A stretch of DNA of 64,000 bases from Agaricus subrufescens (Eukaryota; Basidiomycota; Agaricomycetes; Agaricales; Agaricaceae): contig CM057057.1 in NCBI GenBank assembly GCA_029945375.1, positions 4,030,001 through 4,094,000 on the forward strand. The letters run 5' to 3'. Below are positions 21,841 through 36,617 of the stretch, one piece after another (position 1 is the first letter of the stretch; the number at the start of each line of letters is the position of its first letter). Made by a program: the position numbers and the translations under genes. The notes under the pieces were generated by a model. That model did no database searches, was not told the origin of the DNA, and saw nothing but the letters and a program-made list of their open reading frames with translations.

Positions 21841-24318
21841 TCACTCGCTTTCATCGTCATCATCCTCGCTATATTCTTCTGCCTCATCATCGATAAAATC
21901 ATCTGAGCCTGGACCATCATCGTCATCTTCCATATCATCTTCATCCTCATTTCCATCGTCCTCACTGCCTTCACTACTGCCGCCGAGCTCAACGTCTTCT
22001 ATACTACCTTCATCATCGCCTATCTCCAGCTCCACGTCCATTTGATCGATGTCGCCCTCATCGGAATCGCTTTCACCCTCGACATACTGTTTCACGGAAA
22101 TTTCCTTCGTTGTACCTGAAAGCTTGCCGTTTTTTTGTGTAAGGATGGCAGGTGCAAGCGACGATCGCATCTCGATCTGTGAAAGCACTATATCCAACCT
22201 TCCACTTAGCGAAAGAAGGCTATCCTGGAGTGCCAAGCGAGCCGTTAAGGTCGCATGAAGACCGGACAGTCGGGCGACAAGATCCGGTACCTATGAGCAT
22301 AACATACAACGATCATTCCCATCTTTTGTTATTTAAAGAAAAGGTCCTACCGTCAAAAGATGACCCATGTGGACGGTAAGAACGGTCCTGATCCAGGTGA
22401 TTAAAGTCATACCACGCTGAGCACTCGCTCCGGCTCCGCCACCTTTCATATTAGCAGCTCTCGCACCCCTGCCTAACCTCTCCACGCATGCATTGAGCAG
22501 AGGTATTGCCAACTGGCAAGGCAACCTTTTGACTGTATTTCGAATAAGATCTGAGTTCGAATGTGCTAAACAGGTTTCGATAAGTTTTGTGTCAGAGGAA
22601 TGTAGAGCCTGAATGAGTGTCCGTGTAAGCGAATTTGCAGGAACGATGTCGAGTTCCGACTTTTGTTGTTTGTTGGTTACTTGCAGTTTTCTCGAGTTAG
22701 CTACATCCTCGCTCTCGCTATCGGAGGGTTGATGGAGATTGGGGTCTGTCACGGTAGCTAACCGCTGACCCAAAGAGAGTTCCGCAAGATCTACATCGAG
22801 TTCTCCATCTATGTCTCGGGACGTGGGTTCGTCGTTCTTTTCATCGTAACCTGCCTCCATGCTAGAACCAACTACCACCGAAGACTCGTTATATCGTTTA
22901 TTGTGAATGAGCTGCAGGGGAATTCAGACGATGCCATGGAGCTCAGTATATACTATCTCGAAAATGGAGGGTTATATTCCTTACAGATTGCTCATCCTCA
23001 AGTGCTACGTCAGGAGTGTCCTCAAGTTGTATATTTTCAATAAAGCGTCCGGCCTCATCTAGATAGCGCTGGAAAGATCTGTGAGCCTTGAATTGAGTTA
23101 AGAAGGAAAGAGAAGTACCACTGTTGTAAACACTGGTCGAACGCCTCCGACAAGTCGCGCCACGCAAACACTTCCGGGTCTTCCAGACACAAAGGATACG
23201 CCGATTACATCGGATGGAGAGTGTGTACGCTCTGAGCCTGCTATGATGCTGGACTGGAAATGAATCGTAGGCAGTGTTGAAGAAACGTTCGATGTATTAG
23301 TGGGAGAGATTTGATTAGGAACATGGTATAGAGTAATTTTTCCGGTCGCTGAAAGGGCGAGGAGGGTTGAAGGATCATTAGATCCCGTCGAGGTTACAAT
23401 AGACCTTGCATCAGAGTCTAGCGGTATGGACGCCACAGATTTGTCACTAGCATCAGGCGAGTCCGTGATATCCCAAACGTAGACGAAGCGGTCGGATTCA
23501 GCCAAGGAGAAGAACCTTGTAGGCACTGATTTTGAGGAGTCAAACTTGGTAGATTTGACGGGGGATGCATGGCCGGTAAACGTTGCGGTTTTTTGAAGTT
23601 TCTTGGAGGCGGTTTCTCCTGTCGGTGGAGACTTGGACAGCAAGTGAATGCTATGACTTGCGGCAAGAATATCGGTGCGGCCTTCTGCATCGTTCGGTCG
23701 TATTGTCAGAGATGTGTAAGGTATCCGATCGTCATTTTTATAGTTCGCTATAATATCATTCGTCTTTATGTTCCATAGCCGAAGTGTACTATCTGCGCCA
23801 GAAGCCCACAGGAGCCACTGGTCCTCATGGTCTTCAACGGCGGTAGCCAAAATTGCAGAAGCACTAGACGGGTGGGATAGGGAGTGCAGCACGCGGCCAT
23901 GTGAGGGGGAGAAGCAGAGGACCGTCCCATCAGACAAGCCCAAAATCACGATTTCGGTCATTTGGTTTTTGACATCAGATTCCGTAGCACTATCCCGTTT
24001 TCGCTTCTTTTTCTTGCTTGGCTGAGGAGCGTTTAAGCTATCCGCTACTGTCGCGTCTAGGGCACACCAAGTCATTGTAGATATGCGCGCAGTATCGACT
24101 ATGTGATCTGCAATGGCTTGTCCTGTGGTGGTGTTGTAGACCCGTAGTCTGTGTTTATCCACCGCAAGGGATACATACGCAAAAAAGCCGCCGGCGGGTG
24201 AAAAAGATGAAGATGCGGCTAGAGTGGAGGTATCTTGGACAGCAGGCTGAGATATCTGGGCCACAGACGGGGGCCGAGCCTGTTTGGATTTTTTGGAGCG
24301 CCTGGCTGCGGGAGGCAT
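21841..24318 (-). CDS. UTP5: U3 snoRNP / SSU processome WD40 protein UTP5 (WDR43)
   Basis: Member of the t-UTP subcomplex needed for pre-18S rRNA processing and rDNA transcription. Exons 23119-24318, 22985-23068, 22351-22911, 21841-22290 (introns 50, 73 and 60 bp), 764 aa. N-terminal WD40 repeats are visible (LLWASGADSTLRLWNIKTND, RFFSLAESDRFVYVWDITD); a basic KKKKRKRDS insert lies in the second blade. The C-terminal Utp12 domain runs from NSLTRTLIQALHSSD to SLLSLSGRLDIVLSQ. The protein ends in a long Asp/Glu/Ser tail, usual for nucleolar proteins. The first intron uses the acceptor before RYLDEAGRF; a nearer acceptor would make an intron of only 32 nt. Start chosen at MPPAARRSKKSK (24318); an in-frame ATG also lies at 24492. 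Confidence 0.93.
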
Positions 24319-24524
24319 GGCAAGACCTGAAACAGATGAGCGTTGAGTAGATTGAGGAGATTCGCGAAGCACCTGGGCGTGATTGACGGATGGGCAGCGA
24401 ATGGGCAAAGCTGCGATGCCCATGTCGCTGTCCAAATTTTCTCGGAGATGGGTCACATGACCGAGGGGCAGTGAGCCAGAGTCGGTGCTCATAATTAACA
24501 CCGGCCAACCTTTCTCCTCTCCCC
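24319..24524. promoter_or_regulatory. Divergent promoter region, UTP5 / PHO85
   Basis: 206 bp between the chosen starts. If UTP5 used its upstream ATG at 24492, only 32 bp would remain, which argues for the downstream start. No TATA box is obvious. Confidence 0.5.
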
Positions 24525-26001
<1,477 letters not shown>

Positions 26002-26458
26002 TTTCCTCTTATGTCTATCCTCGCTTTGTAAACGCTTTAGACCAGATTGTATGTATGTATGTATACAGTTTTAATTTCTTAAATGGAACACTGGGTTTTT
26101 GTCATAAGCAAATGGTCAGCTCGCCTCGCCATTGAATGATTTTCGAGATCGATGTTGCTCCTTCAAGTCTCTCCCCTTAACGTAACCTGTCAAACTATTC
26201 CCCAAGAGTATGATTTATTGCCGGAACCGGTTTGCCTGAAGATAGGAGCAACGCAATCAAACCCAATGAAATTACGGTAGCTGTGTAATGGTACAAAACA
26301 TCTAAAACCCAAAATATATGCGCACAAAAATCACAACTGTTAGATCACTAAAAAGGGGTCAAAAGATTCAAGATAGTCTCAAGAATCCGGGTTAGTGTGC
26401 CCAGAACCAAACATTGAAAGTAGCGAAAGGAGATCGACTGAGAAAAACAAAATTAGGA
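26002..26458. other. Intergenic gap between convergent genes (457 bp)
   Basis: Between the stops of PHO85 (+) and the hybrid histidine kinase (-). Holds a short TATG tetranucleotide repeat at about 26049-26065. AT-rich, consistent with 3' UTRs. No gene seen. Confidence 0.5.
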
Positions 26459-29400
26459 CTATATGCATCTCCATAAGTGATATTCCTTGCCTTTTCTCAG
26501 GGGTTTAGTGAAGAAAGCATTCATCCCCGCACTCAAGCACAGTTGTTTTGTAACTTCTTGACAATCCGCACTAAGTGCAACTACTACATATTCAGAGGGG
26601 TCAGTAACAGCCGGATGATGATTTAAGTATCTGTTGCTTACTAGGCAGGAGAACTCGGGCCTTCCGTTTATTCTCAAGCAATCGTAGACGTTTGGTCGCC
26701 TCAACGCCATCACAAACTGGCATATCTAACCCGACAATATAAAGTTGGTTCGACTTGGGTGTAAAACCACTTACGATGATCAAACAAAGCAACCTGGAAG
26801 TATCCAGGCTCGTGTTTTTCCCACTCTAAAAGTACGCAGACATTCAATGGACATCACACCATCTTTACTGTGTTGCAAGACGCACCAGCAATCGCCTCCT
26901 CTCCATTGTTTGTTGCTGTTACTGTCAGATCTTGCCTTTCGAGTTGTTTTACCAGTAAGCTCTGAGCAATGGGATTGTCTAGAACCGCAGTGAGCTCAAG
27001 AGCAAGGAAGCAGTAACTTGAAGTAATGTGCCACCTTCTGCGATCAATACATTGCCGTACAGCGTCCGCTGAGCTATTTGTGCCTCTTCGACCTTGGGAA
27101 GTCCGAACGCAGGTAAAGACGATAGTTTGTTGGGTACATTTTTGAGTTCTGCAATTGCTTGTAGAATACGGAACTTTCTGGGTGGTTTTGTGAGTCTGAA
27201 GATATTTTGATGCTTGTCCAACGGAAAGACAGGCTGTCCTAGTTGGCCGATCATAGGAGTGTGGAGGTGTATGACCTTAGTTTCAAAGAATCCCATGTTC
27301 TCCAATTCCTGGACAAGACGTTCTGCACTGCCTTCTATCTGGTCATCATAGAAGATAAAGTCAATCGGAATCCGAGCAGTCGCGTATGCATAAATCTGAT
27401 CTCGAAGAACGCTCGTACTCGTCGTGGAAGAAACGTGAGACCCAGTGAGGATTGTGTTGAGATACCTGATTGTACCTTCCGAAGGCGAATAAACTAGCAT
27501 CTCGAGCGGTCGACTTTTGTTCAGGCTGGCTCTCAACTGCTGCAGCTCCGCAACGGCCTAGCTGGATTTAGCAGAGAGATAATCTGTCAAGTATGTTAGA
27601 TTACGCACATTCTGGCTTTCCTCTGAGGTATATATTTTCACGGGCATGTTGAACCAGAATCGAGAACCAACATTAAGTTCAGACGAAACTCCGATCGCTC
27701 CATCCATAAGTTTTACCAGTTGTCTTGATATTGAGAGTCCTAAGCCAGTCCCTCCGAATCGACGTGTTGATGAGTTCTGGCCAGCCACCACCTCAATGAT
27801 CAGCTGTTAAAAGAAACGGAAAAAACGTACATCGGCTTGTTGAAACGGAACGAAAAGTAAATCCACATCTGTCGATGTTAAACCAATCCCGGTATCACTG
27901 TATTAAACCTGTGAAATGCGGTCATATGGCAGATACTCCTCTTACTGACGTAATATCAACTTTGATGAGCGATACATCTTCTAGTGTGGTGCCGGGAGGA
28001 CTTTCTTCAAGGGAAACATTGACTCGGACATAGCCTCTAGCTGTGAATTTGATGGCATTTCCGATGAGATTCATTAAAACTAAAATTATTATTAGTCCTG
28101 CTGGTGATAAATTAGGAGTGAGCATTACCTTGCGATATTCGAGCGGTATCAGCATGTATCCCTGTGATTATGTGTGAGTGAGATGCACTTCAACGGTTCA
28201 AGACACACATACACTCAGGGACGTCAGGTTCGATATTGTAGGATAGATCAAGCTTCTTTGTAGCCATCGGTAGGAGAAGCTCCATGCAGTCCTAAAGAGG
28301 CTGAGTACCGAGTTCTCGGATAGAGTATAGGCGCGCACCGCTATTACGTTCTATTATGACAGTGAGCGTCAAGATTCAAATAATGCATAAGGCGTACCTC
28401 AACAGCACATCCGCTAGGTTCTAATTTGACGGCTACGAACAATGCATAACTTGGTTGTCGATTTTGATAGAAAACTTACCAGATGCTTCTAATTTGCTAT
28501 AGTCTAATATAGAATCGATGATCTGTTGCTCGAGGTGAAAAGTCGTATCATCAAACGATAACGTATATTTTACCCTAAGCAGTTGCTCGCAAGATTGCTT
28601 GGCGGTTTGTACTATTTCGCTTTGCCCAGGGTTGAGGTCTGTCCCAGATAGAAGGTCGAGTAATCCATAGAAGGAACTGAACGCGGAGTTAATTCAGAAG
28701 TAGCCAATCTTTGTGAGGCCTACCTGAAAGGTGTTCTTAATTCGTGGCTCATTGAAGCCAGGAAGTTGCTCTTGGTCTAAATTTAACCGAGTAAGAAGCC
28801 GCCATACTTGGAGAATTGATACCATTCTACTACACGTACCTTAGTAGCTTTCAGAGCATCTTCTCTACTGCGTCGAGCATCCTCGAGGGAATCACGCTGA
28901 GCAGCGATCATCTTGAGATTCTCTCGCGTTCCCGCTTGGACTGACCGGAAGTAGAGGGCATTAGAAATGCTGATACTTGCCTGTTGACATAAAAGTACGA
29001 GCATCGTTACAATATGTTTAGAAAATGGAAATTTTGAGGCAAAATAGGCTGCGCCGAGAGTCTGATCCCTATTACTGATTATCGGTAGGCAAAGAACAGA
29101 TTTGTATTCTGTTTGGCCCGCCTCCGAGGAAAAGCGAGGGTCGTTCGATGCGTCGTCATAAACAACTTTTTCCCTGGTATTGATAGCTAGGAGTAAAGTG
29201 TCTATGTCGGTAGTTGAATATAACCACTAGAACAATTTGAGCTCACCATGTTGAATGATGGCTCTTTGCAGCGGGTCATCAATAGTTCGTATAGATTTTG
29301 GGTGCCTAACAGTGATAGTTCATTAGAAGGACCTAAAGAGAGGGGGCTTCACCTACTCGGGCACCTCGCAGCTGTTCGGTGGTTTCATGCTTGTTGCCAC

Positions 29401-32400
29401 AGTATACTCGCCACCGTCCAACGCAATCGCAACTTAGGCAGGAAATCAGCAGTAAATGTAAGAATATGGACATATCATACCACAGGCATTCTGCGAACCA
29501 GAAGTTTCTAGGGGGAAAACCAATAGTGAGTTGAGGGGAAGAGGGGAAGAATGAGGCTGTGAAAGAAAATTTACCAGTCGCAATTTCTGTCAGTCGCCTC
29601 AAAGCTATCTTATACGTTATTAAACCGAAATATTCTATACAACAGAGACACACCAAAAAATAAATTGATGTCGCTAGCAATATCTGTGCTCCACTTCAAA
29701 ATTGAGCCGAGATCACTCGCATCCAGGTCCAACTTCTTGCTTTCCCGGGGAACAACCCTGCCTGCTTGTTCTTGCGAGAGGCCGGCAATATCACCCACCG
29801 GGACTTCTGTTTGCGTTCCAACATCTGCAGTAAAAGGGGACCGTTTGAGTGATTGTTGTGACTTTGTTCCAATGATATTGGCCATGTGTTTCCTGTGGTC
29901 CTGTTACAGAGCTATACTCTATTGGATGTTGTAACTCACGCAATGCCTCGAGCACCCCATTGAGCCTGGCGAGCGATACCACGCTGTTGTAATTCTTGGC
30001 CAAGACCCTCAATTCCACATTTGGCGTAATGACTCCCTTGCTGTAATAGATGTTAATGTTGTCTGTGCTGAACAGCGGAAGAACGCGCACTAAGAAAAGG
30101 CCCCATCCCTCCTCCAAAAGCCAGTCATTCTCCATGGCCAGACTAGGAAAATAAGATACCTTAACATGGCCGATCATGAAAACATACCGGACTGCGAGGT
30201 CGTATAATCGAAAGGCGCTAGGATTCCCGAGGTACGATGATAACTCTGCATCCTGGAAATCTGTTAGTCGTTGAAATACGATTGCAGACGAAACGAACCA
30301 CGAGTGCAATCCAAATGCTCGCATTTGTTGGGCTCGGGGACAGCCACCTTTGTGTAGAGATAAATCCAGTTAGAGAGTGGCAAGCGGGTTATATCAATGA
30401 TATCGATACCTTCTTAAAAACTTGAGGTTGGACTCAATTTGTTTGAGGTATTGCTCTTGAAGATTCCCGGAGACTCCTCTACGTAAGGAAGCAACAAGGG
30501 CAAGACTATGGAAGAACATTGCATAACGAGTGTGCCGATGGCTTGGAAAAAATGAGAAGGCATCAAAGGTGAGAAGATATGCATATATGTACCCAGGGTG
30601 TGTATCGCGCGCGTTGTAGACATTAAATCCAAGGGAGACAGCTTCATCAATATAACCTGTGCAATAAAAGCTGGCCACCTAGAGATGCTGAGTCTTATGG
30701 GCTTTCAATAGAGAGAGAAAATCTTAACCTTGAAGGAATTATACCTGATGATTTATGACGACATTCAACTAAGTGCAATCGCTCTAACGAATTATATTAA
30801 ACATACCAACTGATTGCAAACGCGTCACTTTCCGATGTTACTTGAACTTGCTCAAGAAATTCCTTCTCGACAAATTCATCAGTATCAAAAAGAGTAGCGG
30901 GATTATCAGATTCGTTGTAGCCGCCATATGCACGGATACAGTTAAGGACGCCTAGTTTTCCTACATGAGAAGACCAGATATAAGCATGGAGAGGGAGGTT
31001 ACTGACCCATAACCAAAATTTTTGATTCCCTCTGGGGTAGCCATCGATCAACGTTGTTTGCAACCTTATAACGCTTCAGCTCTACTAGTAATTACCCTAT
31101 GAGCTAGAAACATACCTCCTCAGCAGAAAGCACCAAATCAGAGACTATGCTTGTTAGCCTTCGGGAAATAGATATCAGCCAGTTGCTTACGGTGTTCACA
31201 AATATATAGCCGCACGCAAATGCTATGAATACCCGCTAAATTGGTGTAAAGGCTGTCGTGGTGGTAAGCCATGTTTCCCTCACTCGCCATGAGACACGTA
31301 CCGGTCACCTGCTGTTTCTCCGTATTTGATAGCTTCCTCTAATCTCTCAAGGTTTGTCTTCAAATGTATTTGATCAAATCCTGAAACGAGTGAGCAGAAG
31401 AGTACTTGTACTCGACTTTTGACGATGAGAGTATATCGCGCAACAGGATGGGGAAAACTGACCATTTCTCCGCCATTGTCCCATGCCTATCCGCGATTTC
31501 TAACGCCAACCTTCCCAGGTCTACTGCAAAACGGTGTAGTCCTCTTCGCTCAGCCGTACCTGGTACTGCCCAGAAAATACCCGAGGCAATGCCGGGCACC
31601 ATACCTCCACTGTCGAGTTATTTTATTAGCTACAGCCAACTAGAAAAATCATTGAAAAAGCCTCACGTTAGTAAGATTTGGATGCACTTGTTATATCAAT
31701 GGGCATATGACCGAAATCAAAAGACGAGATGAATCGCACCTTGAGTCCTACCATGTCCATCAATGCTGCAGGATCGGAGCTCCAGTGAGCATTCTTGCCT
31801 GCAAAAAGTTGTTTAATTCGCGCCAATGGTGAGCTGATAGAGGGCTTACCTGCATCGTTCAGAAGAGCGATGGCAAGCTCAATTTTGGTATTATTTAATC
31901 GAGGTATGAAAAGAATTTCACCGAAGCCGATCGATAAAATTTCATTTTTGATTTGTTGGAAGGCATTGTCTATATCCCAAATAGTAGGCGACGGATTGAA
32001 GTCGATTCCTAGTGCCCCGAGGGCGAGTAAAATGTCGTTGAAGGCTTCGGTGGGTTGTCCACGCATCCAGTGATTCTGTGAACGTGCACGCAGTAATACG
32101 CATTGATCTTCTGCTTTTTTAACATGTTGCAAACAGTCACGAATGATATCATCCGACAAGTCAAGATCACCTAAAAGAATTTGAGTTTGAGTGCATGAAC
32201 ATAGGGATATTTATGACCTTTCCACCGATAAAGTCTGTATCGAATCAACAAGTGGACATATTGCAAATCAGCCGTTACGCACGAGATAAGACGTTCAAGG
32301 ATCTTGAAAACACGATCAGGATCTTCAAGCCAGGGATTTTCGTAAAATAGTGATCGCGCAGAAGCAAAAGATTGGATAGCAAGCTATTGCAAAAGATGAG

Positions 32401-35400
32401 ATAACATAAGAATGGCAACATGAGGCAATCGAGGGACAGGACTATACTTCATGTGCACCTCTGGTCCAAGCCGCTTCTCCAGCGTTGACTAAAACACTGA
32501 GTAACGTGTCTCTTTGGAAGTGATCACGTAAAAGAGACAGACACCTGTGAGAGCACTTTTATTGAGGGACAACCAGAATTGAGAATCTAGGTGCTTACCT
32601 TCTTGAATATTCAGCAATGCGATGGATGTCATTAGGATTTTCGCGTAACATCGTTACGATGATCTGTGACAGTTGAAATTGGGACGCGGGAGACACCATT
32701 GACGAACATACACGAAAGGACATCTCTGCTGTGATGCTAGGAGGGTGTGATTCCATTTCTGCTTGTGCGGCCTGTCGATATCGATCATGGGCGAAGCTGC
32801 ACATATCTCGTGCACGCTGAACCAGCCAACCTTCAGAAAGGGCAAGTTGCAGACCGCGCATAGAACTGCGAGTAATGTTCGACTCCGTATCTTTTAGATA
32901 CGTAGTAGCCTTTTGTAGATCCCGCCTGTGATTAGCCTCGTCATCACCTCTATAGTCATTAGAATCATCTAAGTCCATCATCGAAGCAACGTCCGTCACT
33001 TTAAACCTGGCAGATAACGTTAGTGACTAAGTCGGCGAGAAGACTGGCCCAAAGTTACGTTTCACCAAAGAAGACTGCCCAGATCAGGAATCTCTGGGCC
33101 TCTTCTGGTAGACTACGCATGTGCTCGCAAAGAAAGGTCAGGTCTGTTGGGTCAGACGTTTTCTGATCAATCATGCTCTCTTCAATTGCCTTCATATCAT
33201 ATCTGTATCCATTAGAACGGAACTCCCACACGAGAGCCTAACTTACTCCCAGTAGTTTCGTTCCAAGTTAAACTTAATCTAGTTGAAACAAGGCTTGTCA
33301 GTGTGAAGTTGACTCATCATGTTCTATAGTCTCACATAATGCTGACGTTGCAAAGTCGTAAGTGTATTTTTAACCGAAAAAGCATTTCCCGAAGAGGCTG
33401 TCGTGATGAATCTTGAAAGAGGTCCGCATTCTTCCTCGGAACGGTGCAACGTTTTTGAGATTAGAGATGAAATTGCTGAGTGTGACAGTGGTTCGACGTT
33501 GATCCATGTGAAACGTGATTTGCTGGAAAACATCTTTCGAACTTTCTCGCAAACCTGACTGGTAACGCAGCGTCAGAACCGGCCGATATGGAAAGAATCG
33601 AGCTTGGTACGTTTTGTCAGAACGAAGTGTAATGAAAATCAACTATATCACGGTCAAGTCACGAAACTCTGAGGCTGAACAAACAAACATACCATTCGAC
33701 TTTTAGAGTTGATAAGAGCCGAAACGAGATCGAGGGTCCTGCAAGGAATCAATGGATATTGACTGAGGGCATGAAAAATTGGCATACGATTCGTCAGCGT
33801 CGTGAAGATCGTCCAAAAATAGGGCGAATAACCGTGTTTCGGCGATGACAGCAAAGACATGCTCTACTAGAAATTGAAATCTAGTCCGTAGTTCACCTGC
33901 GGTTAAACATTCCTGAGGGGGGACATTGATTTCAATATTGTGTTGACGCAATACATCTTGAAGCTCTGGGACAGCATGAAATAGGAGGGTTACATTACAT
34001 ATTTGAGGACCGAGTCGTTCCTTGAGGTTGTCAACAAAACGCTGTAAATCGATATGGAAAACAATCAGTTGGCGAAGGACTGATGACATGCAGCCTAGCT
34101 AAGAGGGTATGAAACTAGAGAAAACCTGTAAACACAAATTGGGAGTACCATGGCTGCAAACGGAGCGAAATCTACACTCTGGAATTTGGCTTGTCCCCAC
34201 AATCCGTGAGCTGGTAGCTGTCAAGATAACTGGATACGAAGACCAAAGGAATACATACAGCGCCACTTCGCTTGATGATTGAGAATCATGGAACTCTTTC
34301 CGATGCTAATGAAACATACATGGACGAATTTCAATGAATGTTGCGGTACGAACTCACCCGGGACTTCCAGCCACAATAACGACTTGGGTCGTTGGAGTTT
34401 TGATCTGGTCATACAAAGCAGCTTGTCTAAAATCCTCTCGGGAAGCAGAAGAGTTTATTGACACGTTTGCCGACTTATCCGATGCTAGTTCAAAGTAAAT
34501 TCCATAGATACGCGTCCTTTGAGTTAGATTCCAAAATCATACTATACTCGAACAATCACTCACTCCTAGATGACAATGAGTCACGACCGTCATCGTATGT
34601 ACTCGTCCCAGTATCATGATGACTGCCGACAGTGGCGTCCGGGAAGTGCTGGGAAAAGCTTGTAGACGTATTGCGTACTGGGATAGTTTAAGGGTACGTT
34701 TGGCTACCAGATGATGTATGGCATTTACTGATATTACGAATGACACCTAACTCCTTGTCCCTACCGTACTAGAGGGATATCAGTCAGCAAATTGGCAAAT
34801 GAATGAAATGGCACTAACTAGAGCAATTGGGAGAGTGAATTCCTATGGTCATCTCATGTCCATCACAAGTCGACAACAGATTTTAGAATACACGAACCAT
34901 GAACCGGTCTTGCAGTGCGATTTCGAATGAAGGAATAAGCTGATACAAATACATAAGTGACTTAACTCGAGAAAATGACGATTAAACCTGTACTTCATGT
35001 TGCGGTTCACTAGGGGAATGGATAATCGCCAGCAACCTCCTATGACATTCTGTAAGATCAGCCTTCAAACCTTGCGCGCTTTGGTATCGTAGGTCCGGAT
35101 TCTTCGCTAGTAACTTTTCAAGCAGACAGGGATTAGCAAAGAACTTGGATACATGATACATCCATACTTTATCCACGATATTAGCAAGGACCTGTGGAAC
35201 ATCTCGCCGCACCTCGTGCACAGGCATAGGGCGCTTCTGAACAATAGAATGCATTAATTCGAAGGAACCCCCCTCAAACGGCATTTGTCCATGTCCAACA
35301 AGAAGAGTCCAAAACAAGATACCGAGAGAATATAAATCTGTCCGGTGATCTTGTGTATTGGTTTCAACACTCCCAGTCTGTTCGGGAGCGAGGTAACATA

Positions 35401-36387
35401 GCGCTTCTTTGACTTTTCGCTTTCGACTCTCTTCGATAGTGGTTAGAACAAGTGAAGACGGCGAGCCGTAATTCTCAAGCGAAATTGCACGGTTGCCAAA
35501 ATGAACAAAACGAACAGCACCCGTGTGCGCATTGAGATGGAAGGCATTTCCTCGAACTACGGCGATGCTTGAGTTGAAGTATTGGAAACAGGTGATTGAA
35601 AATCACCTTCGCGATGGATAATCCCGTGTCTGATGGAGCACAGGCTATGAGTGATGCTAATACTGGGATATGCCGCATTACACACCTGTTCAACACTTCG
35701 AGGCAATGAGTTGCTTGTATAGCAAATCTGACAAAGGGTGAGTGGCAGTGATATGAATAAGACCTTTCATACTCTAAAAACGTGGCAAGGTCCATTATAT
35801 CATATCCTCCTCCATCCCCAAAATCATCAGAGGATCCTTCACCATCCAGCATCGTCACGTCGAGTGACGTCCGTGTTCGTCTTTCGGCGAGTAACAGGTC
35901 ATTAATCTTATGAGCTGGTAGAAAGCGTCCCAAGACGTTGACGCCTGGATGGGTCAATAAAAGTACAAAGCAGTCTCCGTGGGTTGGAGAGATCCTCAGG
36001 TAGTCGAGTACCTGGAGACAAACAGTGTTTGCCTTTGGTAATCCAGCGAGGCTTCCAAGACTACCACCAATGCCGTCAGTACAAATCCTGAACACGCAAC
36101 GGGACAACCGCACATATGAGCTTCTCTTTCCAAGCACATGGACGCATTGGACTGGGCAGGAACAATTTTTGCGAGCACATTCGCGCCATCAGTCAGACTG
36201 TTACCTTCTGCGAGCATTGTCAGGCCACCAGTATCTCGCCAAGGGACAACCTCGAGACATTTAACATCGATGTTTTAGGGTATGTAGAGCATAAATTCAC
36301 CTTCTCAAAGGTGTACCCGGGAATGGACAAAGTGCTGTCCTTGAAGAACAGATTCGGAAATGTTGGCTGGCCAATTTTACGACGCAT
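26459..36387 (-). CDS. Giant hybrid histidine kinase, group X/Mak-like: kinase-like, AAA, helical repeats, GAF, HK, REC
   Basis: One gene of about 9.9 kb with many short introns; I traced the main frame but not every splice. From the start (ATG 36387, [12 protein letters not shown]): protein-kinase-like domain (about 34990-36330; HRE in place of HRD, then APEQTG and [13 protein letters not shown]); AAA/NTPase with Walker A GSPGIGKSS joined across an intron (about 34290-34370) and Walker [13 protein letters not shown] (about 33785-33835); a long helical, TPR-like region (about 29900-33300); GAF region (about 28800-29900); histidine kinase with H-box [13 protein letters not shown] (His at 28744-28746), N box [14 protein letters not shown]1 DTGIGLT, G2 [13 protein letters not shown]; a receiver-like segment (about 27050-27540); and a true receiver with [12 protein letters not shown], phospho-acceptor in FDHHMPVCDG (Asp at 26779-26781), IVALSAD and FFTKPL. 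It probably relays stress signals to a response regulator and MAPK path through HPt. Residue count is uncertain. Confidence 0.88.
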
Positions 36388-36617
36388 GTTCAGTGGAGGG
36401 GAAAGCAAAGCGACAGCAGCGTGACTAGTGACCAGATGTCTGGCGTAGCTTTTGACGTCACTGTACAATTCAATTCTGATCCACACGGTACACCTCACTC
36501 AGGATGATCGAACATTGACACTCGCTTTCTCACGAGGCTGTTAGCCCAACATGGACATATCATTACAATCAATCGGCCAAGATCACATCAGAAGCAAAGC
36601 GAAAAAATAGAAAATAT

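Noticed and set aside
23069..23118. 32-nt intron in UTP5 ending at the AAG before GCTCACAG
   Set aside because: Too short for this genome; a 50-nt intron ending TTCCAG keeps frame and restores RYLDEAG.
36388..36498. Upstream extension of the hybrid histidine kinase frame
   Set aside because: The frame is open but begins with GTG; ATG at 36387 directly precedes the conserved kinase-like start.
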